This document shows positions 11,739-20,535 of a DNA stretch of 20,535 bases, in pieces. Made by a program: the position numbers and the translations under genes. Each line of letters opens with the position of its first letter. The stretch's first letter is position 1. The DNA comes from a virus, in IMG/VR virus record IMGVR_UViG_3300027759_003333, positions 1-20,535 of that record. The stretch is one strand, 5' to 3'. Under the pieces are notes generated by a model. That model searched no databases, was not told the DNA's origin, and worked only from the letters and a program-made list of their open reading frames with translations.

Positions 11739-12159
11739 AGACGCTACTAACCCAATGCAGGGTGTATCAGGTCCTGGTCCATACGCTAAGCGTACAGATT
11801 TACAATACAGCCCTGATACTTATGGCGCAGGTGTTGAGATGGCCGCACAAAAGGCTGGCGCTCCACTTGCTACAACAGGCGGTGTAAAACTTTCACAGGC
11901 TCCAACAGTTGGCGGCAGCGCTCTTGCTGGTATTGGGCTATACGATCAAACTCAACGTCCTAATGAACCAGTAACACAAGGCGCAGACGTAGGCGCAGGC
12001 TTGGGATCTGATTCTTTAATGATGGCAAAGCCAGCAGATGACTCAGAGTTTAGAATGAAAATTGAATCCGTAAAGCCAGTGCTTGCTTATATTGCAGACC
12101 TGCCTAACACTTCTCCAGAAACTCGCGCTGCGATCAAAGAGTTATGGAATATGCAGTGA
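11728..12159 (+). CDS. virion-operon protein, Gly/Ala-rich, unknown function
   Basis: The 143-residue product begins MALEDATNPMQGVSGPGPYA, is Gly/Ala/Pro-rich for about 100 residues and ends with a folded-looking helical unit FRMKIESVKPVLAYIADLPN and SPETRAAIKELWNM. AGGAGG lies six bases before ATG 11728. I recall a similar plan (N-terminal PxGVSGPGPYSxRTD segment) in virion-operon proteins of actinophages, without known role. It overlaps both neighbours. Confidence 0.7.
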   Translation: MALEDATNPMQGVSGPGPYAKRTDLQYSPDTYGAGVEMAAQKAGAPLATTGGVKLSQAPTVGGSALAGIGLYDQTQRPNEPVTQGADVGAGLGSDSLMMAKPADDSEFRMKIESVKPVLAYIADLPNTSPETRAAIKELWNMQ

Positions 12160-15100
12160 GTTTATGGAATCGAATTGGTGATATAGCTTCGACCATTGCT
12201 AAAAATACGGTCAAATTTGGTGGCGAAGTCCTCGGTGGTGCCGGCAGTGTTGCACGCGTTGGCTGGGATATCGGTACAGCGCCTTGGAATGATGCCGCTG
12301 AATACAACGGTTTTGCTAATACATTAAAGAATGCTTGGGCACCAGAGAGCAAAGACATAATTAAACCATTGGCATCAGCCGGTGGAGCAATTATGAAAGT
12401 ACCTGGAGTTCAACCTACTCTTGAACGTATTAACTATATTAATCAACAATACATTCGTGAGCCTTTAACTACATTTAACCTTGTACAAGGTGATATCAAT
12501 AGTGGTCGAGTACCAGTAACAGATATCTTTAATCCTAACGAATGGCGTAAAGCCTACACAGGCGCTCAAGAAATTTCATTTGGCCAATCAGTATTAGGTG
12601 TATACCGGTCATACTACGATCCAAAGTTTAATATCTATGACCCACGTGAACGCGAACAAGCCTTTAGCAAAAGCGCTTGGGGTAAAGGATTATCTGGCGG
12701 CATAGATACGCTAGCTCAGATCTTTGGCGATGTAACAATTGTTGGGTCTAAAGCCGGAGCAGCCCTTAAAGCAAGCAAGTTAGTAACTGGTGAATTAAAG
12801 AGCGCAGACATTGTTGCTAAGGCAGCAGAAGATATTACTAAAGCGCAGTATGGCGAAGTAAACCGTTTTACTAAGCCTATTCAAGATTTTACTGATAACA
12901 ATTCTATCTACGCAATTAATCATCCAATGATTAAAGCATCAAATCAGCCAGCACTACTTGCTCATCTACTTGGTCAGTCTACTGATAAAGATACTACTGC
13001 TCTTATTTTGCGCACAGCAACTGGTGATCCTGCTGCTATGGATGAACTTGCGTTAGCACGTGCCGATATGAAAGATGCTTTAGCTGCTGCTCGTGGTGAT
13101 TTATCGGCAGTAGACGAATATAAATTATTTTCAGCACCAGATGGAACTGGAATGATCCCATTCCTTAATGATAATCCTACTGTTATTGCTGAAGCTGAAG
13201 CAAATTATGCAGCACTTGCTAAAGCAGATACTTTATTTGCAAAGATGATGGGACTTGGTAAGGGCGGCGGCTCACTTGCCCGCACAACTGGTGTGCTTAC
13301 TCAGGGCGTTGAAGATGTTATTGCTAAATCACGTTCTGCTCGTTTTTATGACAAGCCTGTTGGAACTGCTAGCATCGAAGTATTCCAGCCAACACCATTT
13401 CACCGTTTATACCAAAAGATTTCTTGGGCAGAAAATGAACGCCCTGCTGGCATAGTTGACTTTGACGATCCTGATTCATACAAAGAAGTTGTAGCAACTC
13501 TTGAGCGCTTGCGCACAAGCACCGCTTTGCCAGGCGTTCCTGCTTCAATAAAAAGAATCAATGTGCTTTCAGACGAACAAGCCAACTCTTTGCTTGATTC
13601 TTATATGGGAGCTGCTACCCCAGAAGCCCGTAGTTTGGCTATGCTAAATATCGAAGGCGCTGGCGTTCGTGCTATTGCAGCTAAATACAATATTGATGCA
13701 GAAATAGCAGATCAACTTTATAATACATATCAAGGTGCTCGCACATCTGGCATAAGGTCTATTAAAGACAGAGGATTTATGGTTGATCTTGATGGATCAC
13801 CAATCTTAGTTCCGCAATTTGAATCTCAAACTGCTAACTATCTCCCAATAATGGATTTTGATTTATTAGATCGTCTATTAAAAGAAAACTCCTCAGCGCT
13901 TCAAGCGTTAAAAGGTGGCATAGTAAACCCAGTTATTAATTCTTTTGATATGCTACAAGATCTTTTTAAGGCTGGAGCACTATTACGCCTTGGTTATACA
14001 ATACGTAACGGTGTTGATTCACAATTACGTATTGCCTCAGCTCTTGGTGCTATGACATCTTTGCGTCACTTAGGTCCTGGACTTAAAAACATTGTTAATA
14101 ACTCAGTTCGAGTGCCTGCTCGTTTGATTGACACTTACTTACCGGTACACGATGGTATGTCAATTAAAAATGTGCAACAATCTACTACTGCTGTTGTTAG
14201 AGATCTTAAAGATCTTAAAACTAAGATTGCTGAAGGAGAAGCAAAGCTATCTTTGCGTCCTGATAATCTTGATTTAATTGGTGAAGTGAACACTCTTAAA
14301 CTTCTTCAAGAAGAAAAGTTAGCAGTTTATAATCATTATACAGAAATGATTAATAAATTTGGAACTGTCACACCAAAAGACCGAATTGGTAATGGAACTT
14401 ATGACATTACTACTAGCGATGGTACAACTTATCAATTATACGATGCCTTTGGTGGCCCATTAGGTGAGATGTTTAGAAAGATTGCCTCATCTGGTAATAC
14501 TTTCCAACGTATGGTTGAAAGCAATAGCGACTTGTATGCTCGTAAACTTCAAACAAAAGGATACGGCGTAGTACGCCCTACTGATCCTGGTTACTTTGAA
14601 CAATGGGCTCAAACTTTGCGTCAACAGTTTGGTAACTCTGCAGTTATTAAGAAACTTGCTGCTGGAGATAACCTAGAAAGCATTACTAAATGGTTAGTAG
14701 GATCTCCAGAGGGACGTGATCTGCGACGTCGTTTAGGCATTAAGTCTGAAGAAGCGGCAGAACACGTAACAAAGATCAAAGGCTTCTTTGATAACTACTT
14801 GCCTGAATCATCTGGCCTGAGAAGTTCTTTACGCACCCTTACTGCCAACGATTTACGTTCTGCTTTTCCAGATCCAACTACTTTGCCTATTATTCACGGC
14901 CACGTACTTGAAGAAGCCTTGTATAACACCGGCAAATTGAATGTACGTAAAATGATTAACGGAGCTTTCAAATTCTTGGGTACATTGCCTGAGGATACTT
15001 GGGCACGTAACCCTGTTTATATTCAGTTGTATCGCCAAGAGGCTCGCCGTCGTGTTGAGATTACCGCTGGACTTAAAGATGGAAAGTTAACTACAGCAGA

Positions 15101-16808
15101 TCAAGAAGCAATTATGTCAGCATCTCACAAAGTAGCAGTACGTGAGATGAAAGGTATCTTGTTTAACATTGAACGCCGTACAAACTTAGCAACTGCTATG
15201 AAGTTTATTAGCCCATTCTTTTCAGCACAAGAAAACGCTTATAAAACTTGGATGAAATTTGCTGTTGCCAATCCAGCAATTATTAACCGTGGTTACAACG
15301 TATGGCAAGCGCCTAATCGTTCTAGCCTAGTAACAGATCAAGACGGTAATGTTGTACCAGAAGGTCAGACTTCCGGTAACGATGTTATCTGGGTAAGCGT
15401 TCCTAAAGTATTCCGTAATATCCCAGGATTGAACTCGCTTACTGAAATGGGTATTCCAAAGCAATCATTAGATATCATCTTTCAAGGTGGTATGGATGTC
15501 CTTTACAATAAAGGCAACCCAAATGTGTTTGGTGATATCTTCCCAGTAGGACCTTATGTAGCAATTCCTATCAGTGAACTCGTCAAGAAGATGCCTTCGC
15601 TAGAAGATTCTTTTAAGTGGGCGCTTCCTTATGGCCCAACAAAGGATATTGCTTCTGGACTGCTACCGGCTTGGGTAAATAAAGCACGAGCAGCTACTAA
15701 TGAGTTAGATGATCCACAGTTTGCTAGAACCTATGATCTAATATTTGCTACAGAGCAAACACGCGCTCGTCGCAATGGTAAACCTCCTGTTAAGCCTGAA
15801 ACTATTATGAGAATGACTCAGGATTACTGGAAGATGCGTATCGCTTCTAACCTGATCCTGCCGTTTGCTCCACGCTTTGACAGCCCGTACAAATTCTGGA
15901 TTGAAAAATCTCGTGAGTACAAGCGCAAGTTTGGTTTAGAAGCAGATGCTAAGTTCCTTGATGACTTTCCAGAGTTCTTTGCCTTTACAGCATCTACTTC
16001 TAAGAACCCAGCAAAGGTTGACTATACAATCAAGGCTGTTGAGAACATTCAAAAGTATCCAGATCTGATAAATGAACTTGCTAACATAGAGCCAAAACTT
16101 ATTGGAACTATTGTTAACGATAAAGACGGTTATAAGTTTTCTCAAGCTGCTTACCAGTATCTTTACAACAAGAATATTACTCCTAACTCAAGAGAAAAAT
16201 TCTTATCTGCTCAAGACCCACTTGTTGCCCAAAAGGCCAACGAAGCAGAAAAAGGCTGGATTGTATTTAGCCAGTTCCGTGATGCGATTGACGCAACCCT
16301 TCAAGAGCGCGGCTTGACTTCTATTCAACAAAAAGGCGCTGAAGATTTAGCAGCAATTAAATCAGCAGTAATTACTAAACTATCAAGACAAACAGATGCT
16401 CAAGGCAATCCGGTAATTGATCCTAAGTCTGGACAGTTTGTACGTACAGCTTGGTATGACGACTACCTAGATTCAGATGGTTCTAAGACCAACCGAGTTG
16501 TAGCAGGTCTTGCCAAAATTATCGGTAATGAAAAATTTATGGCTGACAATTCCAAGAGCACAACTTGGAAGTCTGTTGGAATCTACTTTGATTTCCGTCA
16601 AGCAATTGCTGGTGAGTTATCTAAGCGCACAGTTAAATCAATTGATGCTAAGGCAAATGCTGATTTAAGAATTATGTATGATGCAATTGTTCGAAAGTTA
16701 AAGAATGACGACCCTATCGGGTTTGGATCATTATACGAAAGATTCTTGACTCAAGATCTAATTGTAGATAAGTATTTAACACCTCAGACTCCGAAGGAAA
16801 ACAAATAA
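12144..16808 (+). CDS. giant virion-type protein (1554 residues), putative internal/ejection protein
   Basis: At 4.7 kb this is the largest gene. Sequence seen: an N-terminal Gly/Ala-rich amphipathic region (SVARVGWDIGTAP and similar), a central unit around KAGALLRLGYTIRNGVDSQL, a long helical region with several AxxxA patterns, and a later unit NIERRTNLATAMKFISPFFS followed by ENAYKTWMKFAVANPA. The RLGY-IRN and ISPFF motifs recur in very large phage proteins thought to enter the cell with the DNA (recollection). No lysozyme, protease or polymerase motif was found. ATG 12144 overlaps the preceding gene by 16 bases; GTG 12156, overlapping it as GTGA, is an equal alternative. Its stop overlaps the next ATG by one base. 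A tail or MuF-like role is possible. Confidence 0.7.
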   Translation: MEYAVSLWNRIGDIASTIAKNTVKFGGEVLGGAGSVARVGWDIGTAPWNDAAEYNGFANTLKNAWAPESKDIIKPLASAGGAIMKVPGVQPTLERINYINQQYIREPLTTFNLVQGDINSGRVPVTDIFNPNEWRKAYTGAQEISFGQSVLGVYRSYYDPKFNIYDPREREQAFSKSAWGKGLSGGIDTLAQIFGDVTIVGSKAGAALKASKLVTGELKSADIVAKAAEDITKAQYGEVNRFTKPIQDFTDNNSIYAINHPMIKASNQPALLAHLLGQSTDKDTTALILRTATGDPAAMDELALARADMKDALAAARGDLSAVDEYKLFSAPDGTGMIPFLNDNPTVIAEAEANYAALAKADTLFAKMMGLGKGGGSLARTTGVLTQGVEDVIAKSRSARFYDKPVGTASIEVFQPTPFHRLYQKISWAENERPAGIVDFDDPDSYKEVVATLERLRTSTALPGVPASIKRINVLSDEQANSLLDSYMGAATPEARSLAMLNIEGAGVRAIAAKYNIDAEIADQLYNTYQGARTSGIRSIKDRGFMVDLDGSPILVPQFESQTANYLPIMDFDLLDRLLKENSSALQALKGGIVNPVINSFDMLQDLFKAGALLRLGYTIRNGVDSQLRIASALGAMTSLRHLGPGLKNIVNNSVRVPARLIDTYLPVHDGMSIKNVQQSTTAVVRDLKDLKTKIAEGEAKLSLRPDNLDLIGEVNTLKLLQEEKLAVYNHYTEMINKFGTVTPKDRIGNGTYDITTSDGTTYQLYDAFGGPLGEMFRKIASSGNTFQRMVESNSDLYARKLQTKGYGVVRPTDPGYFEQWAQTLRQQFGNSAVIKKLAAGDNLESITKWLVGSPEGRDLRRRLGIKSEEAAEHVTKIKGFFDNYLPESSGLRSSLRTLTANDLRSAFPDPTTLPIIHGHVLEEALYNTGKLNVRKMINGAFKFLGTLPEDTWARNPVYIQLYRQEARRRVEITAGLKDGKLTTADQEAIMSASHKVAVREMKGILFNIERRTNLATAMKFISPFFSAQENAYKTWMKFAVANPAIINRGYNVWQAPNRSSLVTDQDGNVVPEGQTSGNDVIWVSVPKVFRNIPGLNSLTEMGIPKQSLDIIFQGGMDVLYNKGNPNVFGDIFPVGPYVAIPISELVKKMPSLEDSFKWALPYGPTKDIASGLLPAWVNKARAATNELDDPQFARTYDLIFATEQTRARRNGKPPVKPETIMRMTQDYWKMRIASNLILPFAPRFDSPYKFWIEKSREYKRKFGLEADAKFLDDFPEFFAFTASTSKNPAKVDYTIKAVENIQKYPDLINELANIEPKLIGTIVNDKDGYKFSQAAYQYLYNKNITPNSREKFLSAQDPLVAQKANEAEKGWIVFSQFRDAIDATLQERGLTSIQQKGAEDLAAIKSAVITKLSRQTDAQGNPVIDPKSGQFVRTAWYDDYLDSDGSKTNRVVAGLAKIIGNEKFMADNSKSTTWKSVGIYFDFRQAIAGELSKRTVKSIDAKANADLRIMYDAIVRKLKNDDPIGFGSLYERFLTQDLIVDKYLTPQTPKENK

Positions 16809-18616
16809 TGGACTTGTATGACCTTCTTGTAAAACAAGGAATAATGACAAAGGAGCAGGCTGCTGCTGCTCGTGCTGCTGCTAATAAGCCTACTCCTACA
16901 TCTTCGACGCCTGCTGCAACTCCAAAGCCTACAAGCAATAAATACCCAACAGTATTTAGTTCAACTGCTGCTACTGCTTTTATCAATAAGACATTCCAAG
17001 CGCAGTTAAAGCGTGATGCTACTGCTGCTGAATTAAAGTACTGGAAGCCTTTACTCAAGGCTGCTCAAACAGCTGGTGGAGCATCTCAGAGTTATGCTGT
17101 AAAAGACAAGGTTGGTATCCAAACTACTCTTACCGGTCTAGATGAAGAACAATGGCTTAAAGATCAGTTAGCAACAAATGTAGAATATAAAAAGACTCTT
17201 AAAGATGTTGATTACGCTGCTGAAATTAGCACAATCAAAGTTACTGATCCTAAATACTATGACCGCCAAGAAGAAAAGAAAGCCTACAACGATGCAGTTA
17301 AAGCTGCTGCAGGCGATGCCGCCAAGATTGCGGCTCTTAACGAAACAACCACCTATGGTCGCGGACTCAAAGAAATATTGTCTAACATCCAGCTTCAGGC
17401 CGAAAATGCTGGGGCAACTAACACTCCAGAGGAGCTAAATGCTCTTGCTCAAAAGTTATATGACAAAGGCGTAGATATTAGAAGTGCTGAAGCACTAGCC
17501 GAAATTAACAATGCTTTCAAAACAACTACCGGATTAGTTAAAGATCAAGCAGATGCGTTAACTAAACTTGCTGCTAACAAAAAGATCTATGACAAATTAA
17601 TTGCTGATGCTAAAGGTGACCCAACCAAGATTGTTGCGGCTAATGAAACTACTGAGTATGGTCGTGGTCTTAAAGAGATTACTGCTGCTATACAAGCCAA
17701 GGCAAAAGATAACGGTGCCATTAATACACCAGAAGAACTAGCAACACTTGCTAAGAAAATATATGATAAAGGTCTTACCTTAGCCAGCGAAGAAGGTATT
17801 GCTGCTGTAGATGCTGTTCTTAAAACAAAGAATGGCTTAGTATCAGATCAGCCAGCCGATTTAATTAAAATTGCTGCTGATAAAAAGATCTACGACAAAC
17901 TTATTATAGCAGCTGCTGGAGATCCAACTGCTATTGCTAACGCAAAGGCAACTACTGCTTATGGTCGTGGACTTGCTGAAGTAGAAGCAGCCCTAAAAGC
18001 GCAAGCAAAGATTAGCGGTGCTTCTAATACTGCTGAAGAATTAACAGCTTTGGCACAGAGTCTTTACAACACCGGAATTAAAGTAAACAGCAATGAAGGT
18101 TTAGCAAAAATCAATTCAACTTTTAAGTATGCTGCCGATGCTAAGACTGGTAAATACAGTGGAACAGCCGGAACTACTATTGCTGACCTACAGGCAACTG
18201 CTGTGGCTAACGGGCTTGACTTGCAAGGTAACTTCAAAGATCAAATACCTGGTTGGTTAAATGCTATTGCTAACGGCGAAGATATTAAAAACATCAAGCA
18301 ACAAATACGTGAAGTTGCCAAACTAGGTCAGCCAGATTCTATTAAGAAGTTAATTGATAACGGAACCGATCTAAAAACTATCTACGCACCTTATCGAAAC
18401 ACTATGGCTAGCGTGCTAGAAATTCAAGATCCTAATTCAATTAAGTTGGATGATCCTACTTTACGTATGGCTATTACACCTAACGGTGAACTTAACCTTT
18501 ACGACTACCAAAAGGCTCTACGTAAAGATAGCCGTTGGCAGTACACACAAAATGCTAACCAAGAAGTTTCCGATGCTACACAAAAAGTCCTCAAGGACTT
18601 TGGATTTATGGGGTAA
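16808..18616 (+). CDS. structural-type protein with three 101-residue repeats
   Basis: The 602-residue product has four parts. Residues 1-45 are helical then Pro/Thr-rich. Residues 47-130 (TAFINKTFQAQLKRDATAAE, LKYWKPLLKAA) loosely resemble DUF4214-type linker domains. Residues about 158-445 are three tandem repeats of 101 residues, with YGRGL at 183, 284 and 385 and (T/A)xEEL(N/A/T)xLA(Q/K) in each. The C-terminal part has LGQPDSIKKLIDNGTDLKTI and ends in a DSRWQYT...VLKDFGFMG unit. It is probably a virion or tail-associated protein. The ATG overlaps the preceding TAA by one base. The C-terminal unit is familiar from actinophage virion operons, but I cannot name it. Confidence 0.7.
   Translation: MDLYDLLVKQGIMTKEQAAAARAAANKPTPTSSTPAATPKPTSNKYPTVFSSTAATAFINKTFQAQLKRDATAAELKYWKPLLKAAQTAGGASQSYAVKDKVGIQTTLTGLDEEQWLKDQLATNVEYKKTLKDVDYAAEISTIKVTDPKYYDRQEEKKAYNDAVKAAAGDAAKIAALNETTTYGRGLKEILSNIQLQAENAGATNTPEELNALAQKLYDKGVDIRSAEALAEINNAFKTTTGLVKDQADALTKLAANKKIYDKLIADAKGDPTKIVAANETTEYGRGLKEITAAIQAKAKDNGAINTPEELATLAKKIYDKGLTLASEEGIAAVDAVLKTKNGLVSDQPADLIKIAADKKIYDKLIIAAAGDPTAIANAKATTAYGRGLAEVEAALKAQAKISGASNTAEELTALAQSLYNTGIKVNSNEGLAKINSTFKYAADAKTGKYSGTAGTTIADLQATAVANGLDLQGNFKDQIPGWLNAIANGEDIKNIKQQIREVAKLGQPDSIKKLIDNGTDLKTIYAPYRNTMASVLEIQDPNSIKLDDPTLRMAITPNGELNLYDYQKALRKDSRWQYTQNANQEVSDATQKVLKDFGFMG
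17279..18142 (+). repeat. three tandem coding repeats of about 303 bases
   Basis: At protein level units 1 to 3 begin at residues about 158, 259 and 360 with (K/A)(I/A)YD/NxxxxxAxGD and carry YGRGL at a constant 101-residue step. Units 2 and 3 are closest (both start KIYDKLI). The third lacks the closing TTGLVKDQ/TKNGLVSDQ part and runs into KYAADAKTGKY. DNA identity is lower than protein identity, so the duplication is not recent. Confidence 0.85.
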
Positions 18617-18619
18617 CAG

Positions 18620-19789
18620 ATGGCAACAGTAGATCCATTATTTAAGCGTGACGCTGCCAAAGAAGCAGCAGCTGTTAAAGCTGGCAGAATTACTCAAGCA
18701 GAACTTGAAGCACGCGGCGGTATTAACGCCTCTGGTTATTATGGTGACTCTTGGGATTCTAAGAAGAACCTAAGTGATGCTGAATATGCTGCTGCTTTAG
18801 CTAAAGGTGGTGGCGCTGCTATTAACGCAGCAACTGCTGCTAAAACAAGCAACCTTGGCTTAGGTGCTGGCACAGATGGAGCTACCGGTACTACTGTAGC
18901 CCCTGTAACTCAGAATAACTCAGGACGTCAATCAGCATATGACACTCTTTACAATGAGTTTAAGAAATATGGTTTAACTTCTTTAGTAGAGTCAGTCAAA
19001 AATTTGATTACTGATGCCAACACTTCTCCTTCTCAGTTGTCAATTGCTTTACAAAATACCAAAGAATACCAACAACGTTTTTCTGCTAACCAAGACCGCA
19101 TTAAGGCTGGTCTCCAAGCATTAACCCCAGCAGAATATATTGGGCTGGAAGATCAATACCAGAACATTATGCGTAACTATGGATTGCCCAATTCTTACTA
19201 CGCAAAAGATTCCATAGGTACTCAATCTGGTTTTAGCAAACTTCTTGCCAATGACGTATCTGCTACTGAGTTAGAAGATCGAATTGCTACCGCACAACAG
19301 CGTGTACAGAACTCTAATCCAGAAGTTCTTAGAGCGCTAAAGCAGTTCTACCCTGATATCAGCAACGGCGATATTTTATCTTACGCACTTGACCCACAGA
19401 ATGCTTTAACTAATATCAAGCGCAAAGTAACTGCTGCTGAAATTGGTGGAGCAGCACTAGCCCAAGGCTTACAAGCCCAAGGCGGCACAGCTGAGTCATT
19501 AGCCGGTATGGGAATTACTAAAGCCCAAGCGCAACAAGGTTATGTTGATGTTGCTCAAATGGTTCCTACTGGTTCAAAACTTGCTGATATTTATGGTCAA
19601 CAGCCATACACACAACAGACAGCAGAGGCTGAAATATTTAACTCAGCAGGCGCAGCAGATGCTGCTACAAAGCGCAGAAAACTTTCTGAACTTGAGAAAG
19701 CATCATTCAGCGGCTCATCAGGAGTCGGAGCGCTAGGACGAGATAAAGCCGCTTACGGCATCACATACGGCCAACAAGGCCAGTACTAA
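18620..19789 (+). CDS. virion structural-type protein, 389 residues
   Basis: The product has a low-complexity start with an ITQAELEARGGINASGYYGD segment, then a folded part: YDTLYNEFKKYGLTSLVESV (106-125), LQNTKEYQQRFSANQDRIKA, GLQALTPAEYIGLEDQYQNI and LANDVSATELEDRIATAQQR. It ends with ALAQGLQAQGGTAESLAGMG, LSELEKASFSGSSGVGALGR and a Gly/Tyr tail. This plan, with RFxxNxxRxxAGLxxLxPAEYxxLE, is one I associate with actinophage virion operons. Function is unknown, probably head or head-tail. GGGGT precedes ATG 18620. A 122-base gap with strong folding potential follows. Confidence 0.75.
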   Translation: MATVDPLFKRDAAKEAAAVKAGRITQAELEARGGINASGYYGDSWDSKKNLSDAEYAAALAKGGGAAINAATAAKTSNLGLGAGTDGATGTTVAPVTQNNSGRQSAYDTLYNEFKKYGLTSLVESVKNLITDANTSPSQLSIALQNTKEYQQRFSANQDRIKAGLQALTPAEYIGLEDQYQNIMRNYGLPNSYYAKDSIGTQSGFSKLLANDVSATELEDRIATAQQRVQNSNPEVLRALKQFYPDISNGDILSYALDPQNALTNIKRKVTAAEIGGAALAQGLQAQGGTAESLAGMGITKAQAQQGYVDVAQMVPTGSKLADIYGQQPYTQQTAEAEIFNSAGAADAATKRRKLSELEKASFSGSSGVGALGRDKAAYGITYGQQGQY

Positions 19790-19791
19790 AT

Positions 19792-19882
19792 AGACCTACC
19801 ACTAGAACCACCGGCCTAGTGGAGTGAAACCAATTCCGGTAGCAGAAGCCATATAGGTAATCCCCAGAACTATATGAGGTCT
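19792..19882 (+). promoter_or_regulatory. candidate structured RNA element upstream of scaffold/capsid
   Basis: An outer stem AGACCT (19792-19797) with AGGTCT (19877-19882) encloses hairpin CCACTAG (19799-19805) with CTAGTGG (19816-19822), a weak ACC/GGT hairpin (19829-19831 with 19838-19840), and CATATAG (19850-19856) with CTATATG (19870-19876). ACCGG in the first loop (19810-19814) can instead pair with CCGGT (19836-19840), a possible pseudoknot. No T-run follows, so it is not a standard terminator. It lies in the only sizeable gap of the virion operon, 30 bases before the scaffold start. Confidence 0.6.
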
Positions 19883-19911
19883 GCGATAACTTAACGAATG
19901 GGAGATGGACT

Positions 19912-20379
19912 ATGTCCAACTACGACTACGAGGATGACGACGATACAGAATCAACTCTTGATTCTAATGATCTCGTTAAACAACTGCGCAAAGCAAACAA
20001 GCTAAAGGATAAAGAACTTTCCGATCTGAAATCTCAGTTCGAAGGTCTATCAAAAGCGCAAAGAGAACGAGCTATTAAGGACACCCTCGAAGCTCGCGGA
20101 GTGAATAGCAAAATTGCTAAATTCATTCCATCGGACATTGACCCAACTGAGGAGTCTTTGTCTAAGTGGCTTGATGAAAACGGCGACGTTTTCGGATATC
20201 AGGCTGCTGAATCCAACCAGAATAATGTTGATCCAGCGCAAGCTGCAGCATATAAGCGAATGAGTAATGCTACTGAACAGGGCCAAACCCCTGATGCTTC
20301 AGATGACATTCTTCGTAAACTTATGTCTGCTAATTCGAAAGAAGAACTTGACGACATCATCAGAAGTTCTGGACTCTAA
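19912..20379 (+). CDS. capsid scaffold protein
   Basis: The 155-residue product is acidic at the start (MSNYDYEDDDDTESTLDSND), then has a coiled-coil-like segment LVKQLRKANKLKDKELSDLK, SQFEGLSKAQRERAIKDTLE, a central SKIAKFIPSDIDPTEESLSK unit and a short C-terminal helical unit. Acidic N-terminus, coiled coil, and position immediately before the capsid gene are the usual signs of a scaffold. It would shape the procapsid and then leave. GGGAGATGG stands before ATG 19912. The SKxAKFIP-DIDPT-E-LxKWLxENGDVF pattern is one I recall from actinophage scaffold proteins. Confidence 0.85.
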   Translation: MSNYDYEDDDDTESTLDSNDLVKQLRKANKLKDKELSDLKSQFEGLSKAQRERAIKDTLEARGVNSKIAKFIPSDIDPTEESLSKWLDENGDVFGYQAAESNQNNVDPAQAAAYKRMSNATEQGQTPDASDDILRKLMSANSKEELDDIIRSSGL

Positions 20380-20405
20380 TTAACTAACCGAAAGGCATAA
20401 CCCAA

Positions 20406-20535
20406 ATGGCAATTCCATCAGGTACGCTGACCGGCACATCCGCAATTAGCAATCTAGTCCAAACAGCGTACGATCAGTACGTTCGTATGGCACTACGTAG
20501 CATTCCAGTAATGCGTGCTCTTGCAGACGTTAAGC
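20406..20535 (+). CDS. major capsid protein, N-terminal part (3' partial)
   Basis: Only 43 residues are visible: MAIPSGTLTGTSAISNLVQT then AYDQYVRMALRSIPVMRALA. The segment AYDxxVxxALRSxPxxRxLADxK matches the N-terminal arm of major capsid proteins found in actinophages, and the gene follows the scaffold. GAAAGG lies about ten bases before ATG 20406. The rest of the gene is outside the window. Position carries most of the weight. Confidence 0.85.
   Translation, partial: MAIPSGTLTGTSAISNLVQTAYDQYVRMALRSIPVMRALADVK

Noticed and set aside
19792-19882. tRNA gene
   Set aside because: The length and closed outer stem are tRNA-like, but there is no T-arm GTTCRA motif, no anticodon arm of proper size and no D-arm; it is treated as a structured element instead.

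Overview
This window is a contiguous piece of a tailed double-stranded DNA phage genome. The host is most likely an actinobacterium. Many small proteins look like families I know from actinophages (recollection, not a search): FmdB-type zinc ribbon, an ExK nuclease, a protein with the motif GCGMDMGFHLVY, and several tiny zinc-ribbon proteins. Moderate GC by eye, GTG starts and the style of the structural genes would fit a phage of low-GC aquatic actinobacteria, but the host is inference. Both ends cut through genes.

Layout. (1) 3-2871, plus strand: a tightly overlapped early/middle operon with the C-terminal Toprim part of a primase, a DUF1599-like protein, a sigma-like factor, an ExK nuclease-like protein, two zinc-binding small proteins and a SAM methyltransferase. 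(2) 2873-2937: a hairpin terminator where this operon meets a leftward one. (3) 2959-6422, minus strand: a leftward operon of small genes, many only 33-60 codons long and joined by TAATG, ATGA or 8-base ATGAGTA(A/G) overlaps. Six encode mini-proteins with paired Cys motifs; the last gene is a membrane-anchored lysozyme/transglycosylase-like protein, probably for cell-wall lysis. (4) 6423-7277: about 855 bases without a credible protein gene. It holds inverted arrays of a GCCAAC/GTTGGC motif, other short direct repeats, two copies of a promoter-like motif, and a strongly folded candidate RNA ending in an intrinsic terminator just before the terminase gene. (5) 7278-20535, plus strand: the virion operon with terminase large subunit (bearing an N-terminal helix-turn-helix-like segment), portal, small proteins, a 1554-residue virion-type protein, a 602-residue protein with three 101-residue repeats, a 389-residue structural-type protein, a folded intergenic RNA element, scaffold and the start of the major capsid gene.

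Working model (inference): the phage sigma-like factor may act on the motif shared by the two candidate promoters in the 7.0-7.25 kb region and so switch on the packaging and head genes. The repeat arrays before them are candidates for a replication origin or packaging site. The two folded RNA candidates (about 7050-7180 and 19792-19882) and the mini-protein operon are the parts least explained by known phage biology.
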